From an uncultured Oscillospiraceae bacterium (GTDB lineage Bacteria > Bacillota > Clostridia > Oscillospirales > Ruminococcaceae): a stretch of DNA of 64,000 nucleotides. The notes beneath the pieces were generated by a model that was given only the letters and a program-made list of their open reading frames with translations, was not told the DNA's origin and made no database searches. Both the position numbers and the translations under genes were made by a program. Positions 62,098-64,000 of the stretch are shown one piece after another. Within the stretch, counting starts at the first letter, position 1. Every line of letters starts with the position of its first letter. The stretch spans positions 248,001 through 312,000 of the forward strand of contig CAKSIT010000001.1 of assembly GCA_934462925.1 (NCBI GenBank). The letters are read 5' to 3'.

Positions 62098-62176
62098 GCA
62101 GAAAGCCAAGCGCCCGCGGCACGCGCTGTTCACGGGGCGCACGCCCCCGTAAAAGAACCGCCGCGCGGCTTTCTGC
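62098..62176 (-). other. Long stem-loop in the ABC exporter leader
   Basis: GCAGAAAGCC and GGCTTTCTGC form the outer 10 bp and ACGGGGCG/CGCCCCCGT an inner stem. A further GGCGC/GCGCC hairpin lies at 62053-62072. A possible promoter on the minus strand (TTGCGG near 62203, TATTAT near 62180) would place these in the transcript leader. Confidence 0.5.
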
Positions 62177-62366
62177 CGAATAATATAAGTATAACAAATT
62201 ATCCGCAAAAGTAAAGGGGGTAAGCCAAAAAAACTTGCACAAATTTCGCGCCGACAGGTGTCAGTTATTGCACGTTTTTTTCAAAGGAAAACTGCGTGTG
62301 CGGGGAGAAGCGCGCGTTTAGCGGAATACTGCGCCGCGCCAGCATTCAAAAGCCCCGCGCTGCCGC

Positions 62367-62395
62367 TTGACAGCGCCCGCGCCGTGTTGTATAAT
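62367..62395 (+). promoter_or_regulatory. Promoter of the small gene at 62432
   Basis: TTGACA (62367-62372), 17 bases, TATAAT (62390-62395). Confidence 0.88.
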
Positions 62396-62431
62396 AGAGA
62401 AACCCATTAAACCAAAGAAAGGAAGAACGGC

Positions 62432-62605
62432 ATGGAACTTACAGGGCTGCTTGCGCCGCAGGACGAGGGGCGGCAGATAAGGGAGATAATCGCGCTTGCG
62501 GGCGAAACGCGCGGTATAGCGCTAAGCGAGCGGCAGGCGCGGGAGCTTCTCGCGGCGCGGTGCGAGGCGCTTAAAGCCTACGGGCGCGCGGATTTCGGCG
62601 GCTGA
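62432..62605 (+). CDS. Small protein resembling the N-terminus of DUF6323 proteins
   Basis: This 57-residue product has the pattern IREIIALAGETRGIALSERQ followed by ALKAYGRADFGG, which looks like the first third of DUF6323 proteins (normally about 150 residues). The remainder is missing, so it is either a truncated relic or a trimmed small protein. The start follows AAGGAAG, and it keeps a perfect promoter and a terminator-like hairpin (ATGGGGC/GCCCCAT) at 62619-62647. Confidence 0.5.
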   Translation: MELTGLLAPQDEGRQIREIIALAGETRGIALSERQARELLAARCEALKAYGRADFGG

Positions 62606-62654
62606 CAAGCGCATAATTATGGGGCGGACGACAAATCTGCCCCATATTGTTTAT

Positions 62655-62750
62655 TCAAAAAAGCTCGGGCAGTACTCAAGCGAATACTCGTAGTTATTGC
62701 CAAGACCGCTGCCGAAAAAGCCGCGAATCTGCGCTGCGAATAGTCGCAAA
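62655..62750 (-). pseudogene. Possible C-terminal fragment of a lost gene
   Basis: On the minus strand a short open frame encodes LFAAQIRGFFGSGLGNNY then EYSLEYCPSFFE and a stop. It has protein-like composition but no start or ribosome-binding site and an in-frame stop a few codons upstream. I do not recognise the parent family. The rest of 62751-62900 shows nothing else. Confidence 0.25.
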
Positions 62751-62901
62751 TGTCAAGACGCTTTGTAAAATTTAATTGCCGTCCCCAAAGTTTGGAATTT
62801 AACGCGAATATGCAATAGTTAGTTTTGTGCAACTTCACAAAAAAGCGTTATTGGTAAGGCGAAACTAACTGCATTTTCAACAAAAATACGCCCGCCGCAT
62901 A

Positions 62902-62990
62902 AAAAGTTAGCCAAACCTCTTGACTTTTTCGGGGAAAGTGAGTATTATTATATTTGGTTAGAAAACCCTAACGCGGTTAGCCGCACCTTC
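62902..62990 (+). promoter_or_regulatory. Promoter of the feo operon with DtxR/IdeR-like boxes
   Basis: TTGACT (62920-62925), 17 bases, TATTAT (62943-62948) form the promoter. Three stretches resemble the IdeR/DtxR operator (GGTTAGCCTAACC core): 62902-62920 with GTTAGCCAAACCT, 62953-62971 with TTTGGTTAG and CCCTAA, and 62972-62990 with GGTTAGCCGCACC. By hand count they match 13, 14 and 12 of 19 positions. They flank the -35 and -10, as for iron-dependent repression. Confidence 0.6.
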
Positions 62991-63090
62991 CCAAAGATAG
63001 GAAATGCGATAACGGCGCGGGCGGCGGATTCTTACCGAAAAATACATAATCGTTAGAAAAGGCTAATATCTGAGCCGGAACGGAGGGAAT

Positions 63091-63303
63091 ATGATGCCTC
63101 TTACAATGGCGGATACGGGCAAGCCCCTTATGATAAAAAAGGTCGGCGGCAATCCCGAAACGCGCAAATTTCTTGAAAACCTTGGCTTTGTCGCAGGCGG
63201 CAGCGTTACCATTATAAATGAAATCAGCGGCAACGTTATCGTAAGCGTAAAGGAAGCAAGGGTGGCTGTTTCCAAGGAAATGGCAATGAAGATTATGGTA
63301 TGA
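63091..63303 (+). CDS. feoA: FeoA-domain protein 1
   Basis: This 70-residue SH3-like protein has the FeoA pattern: an early KKVGGNPETRKFLENLGFVAGGSVTII and late VIVSVKEARVAVSKEMAMKIMV. FeoA helps FeoB import ferrous iron. The start follows GGAGGGAAT. It leads the feoA-feoA-feoB operon. Confidence 0.92.
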   Translation: MMPLTMADTGKPLMIKKVGGNPETRKFLENLGFVAGGSVTIINEISGNVIVSVKEARVAVSKEMAMKIMV

Positions 63304-63363
63304 CAAGCAGCCTTACCGCCAAGCGGCGGCGCTGCAGAATAAAAGGATAAGGAGGAACACGCA

Positions 63364-63582
63364 ATGGCAACGCTCAGAGATGCAAAAATCGGGCAGACCG
63401 TGACCGTGAAGAAGCTTACGGGCGAGGGCGCGATAAAGCGCAGAATCATGGACATGGGAATCACCAAGGGTACGGAGGTCTACATAAGAAAGGTAGCGCC
63501 CCTCGGCGACCCTGTGGAAGTTACCGTTCGCGGCTACGAGCTTTCGCTTCGCAAGGCTGACGCGGAAATGATTGAAATTTGA
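63364..63582 (+). CDS. feoA: FeoA-domain protein 2
   Basis: This 72-residue protein has a second FeoA domain: GQTVTVKKLTGEGAIKRRIMDMGITKGTEVYI and VTVRGYELSLRKADAEMIEI. It is clearly different from the first, so this is an old duplication. The start follows AAGGAGG. Confidence 0.93.
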   Translation: MATLRDAKIGQTVTVKKLTGEGAIKRRIMDMGITKGTEVYIRKVAPLGDPVEVTVRGYELSLRKADAEMIEI

Positions 63583-63681
63583 GCCAACGCCGCATAGCTG
63601 AAAAGATATGTGCGGCGCTGTCCTGAATTTTTCGGGCGGAGTGCGAACAGACTGTCCGGAACATCGGAGAGGAGAAACAGT

Positions 63682-64000
63682 ATGGAAATAAGAATAGCGC
63701 TTGCTGGTAACCCTAACTGCGGTAAAACCACGCTTTTTAACGCGCTTACAGGCTCTAATCAGTTCGTCGGCAACTGGCCGGGCGTTACTGTAGAAAAGAA
63801 AGAGGGCAAGCTCAAGGGACAGAAGGACGTTATCATAACGGACCTTCCCGGTATCTACTCGCTGTCCCCCTACACGCTTGAGGAGGTCGTTGCAAGAAAC
63901 TACCTTATCGGCGAGCGCCCCGACGCGATACTCAATATCGTAGACGGCACGAACCTCGAACGTAACCTCTACCTTACCACGCAGCTCGTTGAGCTTGGTA
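63682..64000 (+). CDS. feoB: Ferrous iron transport protein FeoB (3' truncated by the window)
   Basis: The first 106 residues hold the G-protein domain: G1 GNPNCGKTT, the switch region [11 protein letters not shown]3 [15 protein letters not shown], then [17 protein letters not shown]. FeoB is the membrane ferrous iron permease; its membrane part lies beyond the window. The start follows GGAGAGGAG. Confidence 0.95.
   Translation, partial: MEIRIALAGNPNCGKTTLFNALTGSNQFVGNWPGVTVEKKEGKLKGQKDVIITDLPGIYSLSPYTLEEVVARNYLIGERPDAILNIVDGTNLERNLYLTTQLVELG

Overview
The window looks like chromosome from a spore-forming, Gram-positive gut or rumen anaerobe of the Oscillospiraceae (Ruminococcus-like). The evidence is a dockerin-tailed secreted protein, the sporulation genes spmA, spmB, sigK and a cotH-type gene, a CIRCE-controlled hrcA-grpE-dnaK-dnaJ operon, a type III glutamine synthetase, and many promoters of the TTGACA-N17-TATAAT type. 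Almost all of it is intact single-copy gene content. I see no prophage, CRISPR array or transposase gene.

Layout. 1-5.3 kb: the end of a cell-surface protein, an AbrB-like regulator, spmAB, a sugar isomerase-like protein with a ThuA protein, a structured intergenic repeat and a small DUF1540 gene. 5.6-10.5 kb: heat-shock operon. 10.7-12.9 kb: glnN behind a leader that looks like an attenuator. 13-21 kb: an NlpC/P60-like protein lacking its catalytic residues, a HAD-FapA-GH2 operon and a cotH-type lipoprotein. 21.2-24.1 kb: secG and rnr. 24.1-24.6 kb: tRNA-Leu with duplicated terminators. 24.6-34.4 kb: a nine-gene minus-strand operon for pyrimidine uptake and reductive breakdown (ABC transporter, dihydropyrimidinase, dihydropyrimidine dehydrogenase, PucR regulator, class III aminotransferase, one unknown). 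34.7-40.6 kb: the large dockerin protein, a palindromic mobile element and a decayed paralogue. 40.7-46 kb: a lipoprotein, an APH-type kinase, an ATC-hydrolase-family protein, a GNAT acetyltransferase, an alpha/beta hydrolase and sigK. 46.3-51 kb: thiD-thiC-thiW-thiM-thiE under a TPP riboswitch. 51-62 kb: a GH13 enzyme, a PnuC-type transporter, a small SRP RNA, mfd, pth and a heterodimeric ABC exporter. 62.4-64 kb: a truncated small gene and feoA-feoA-feoB, which runs off the end.

The most unusual signals are these. (1) The substrate-binding protein of the pyrimidine operon appears circularly permuted relative to its family. (2) The SRP RNA gene has been split from its promoter by a roughly 330-bp insertion flanked by a 13-bp duplication and carrying a MITE; a second copy of that MITE sits between another promoter and pth. 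(3) A dispersed multi-hairpin intergenic element keeps a CCGTATG loop while its stems change. (4) The glnN leader has an ANTAR-type hexaloop hairpin and mutually exclusive hairpins. (5) The NlpC/P60-like protein looks catalytically dead. All calls come from reading the sequence; no database search or folding program was run.
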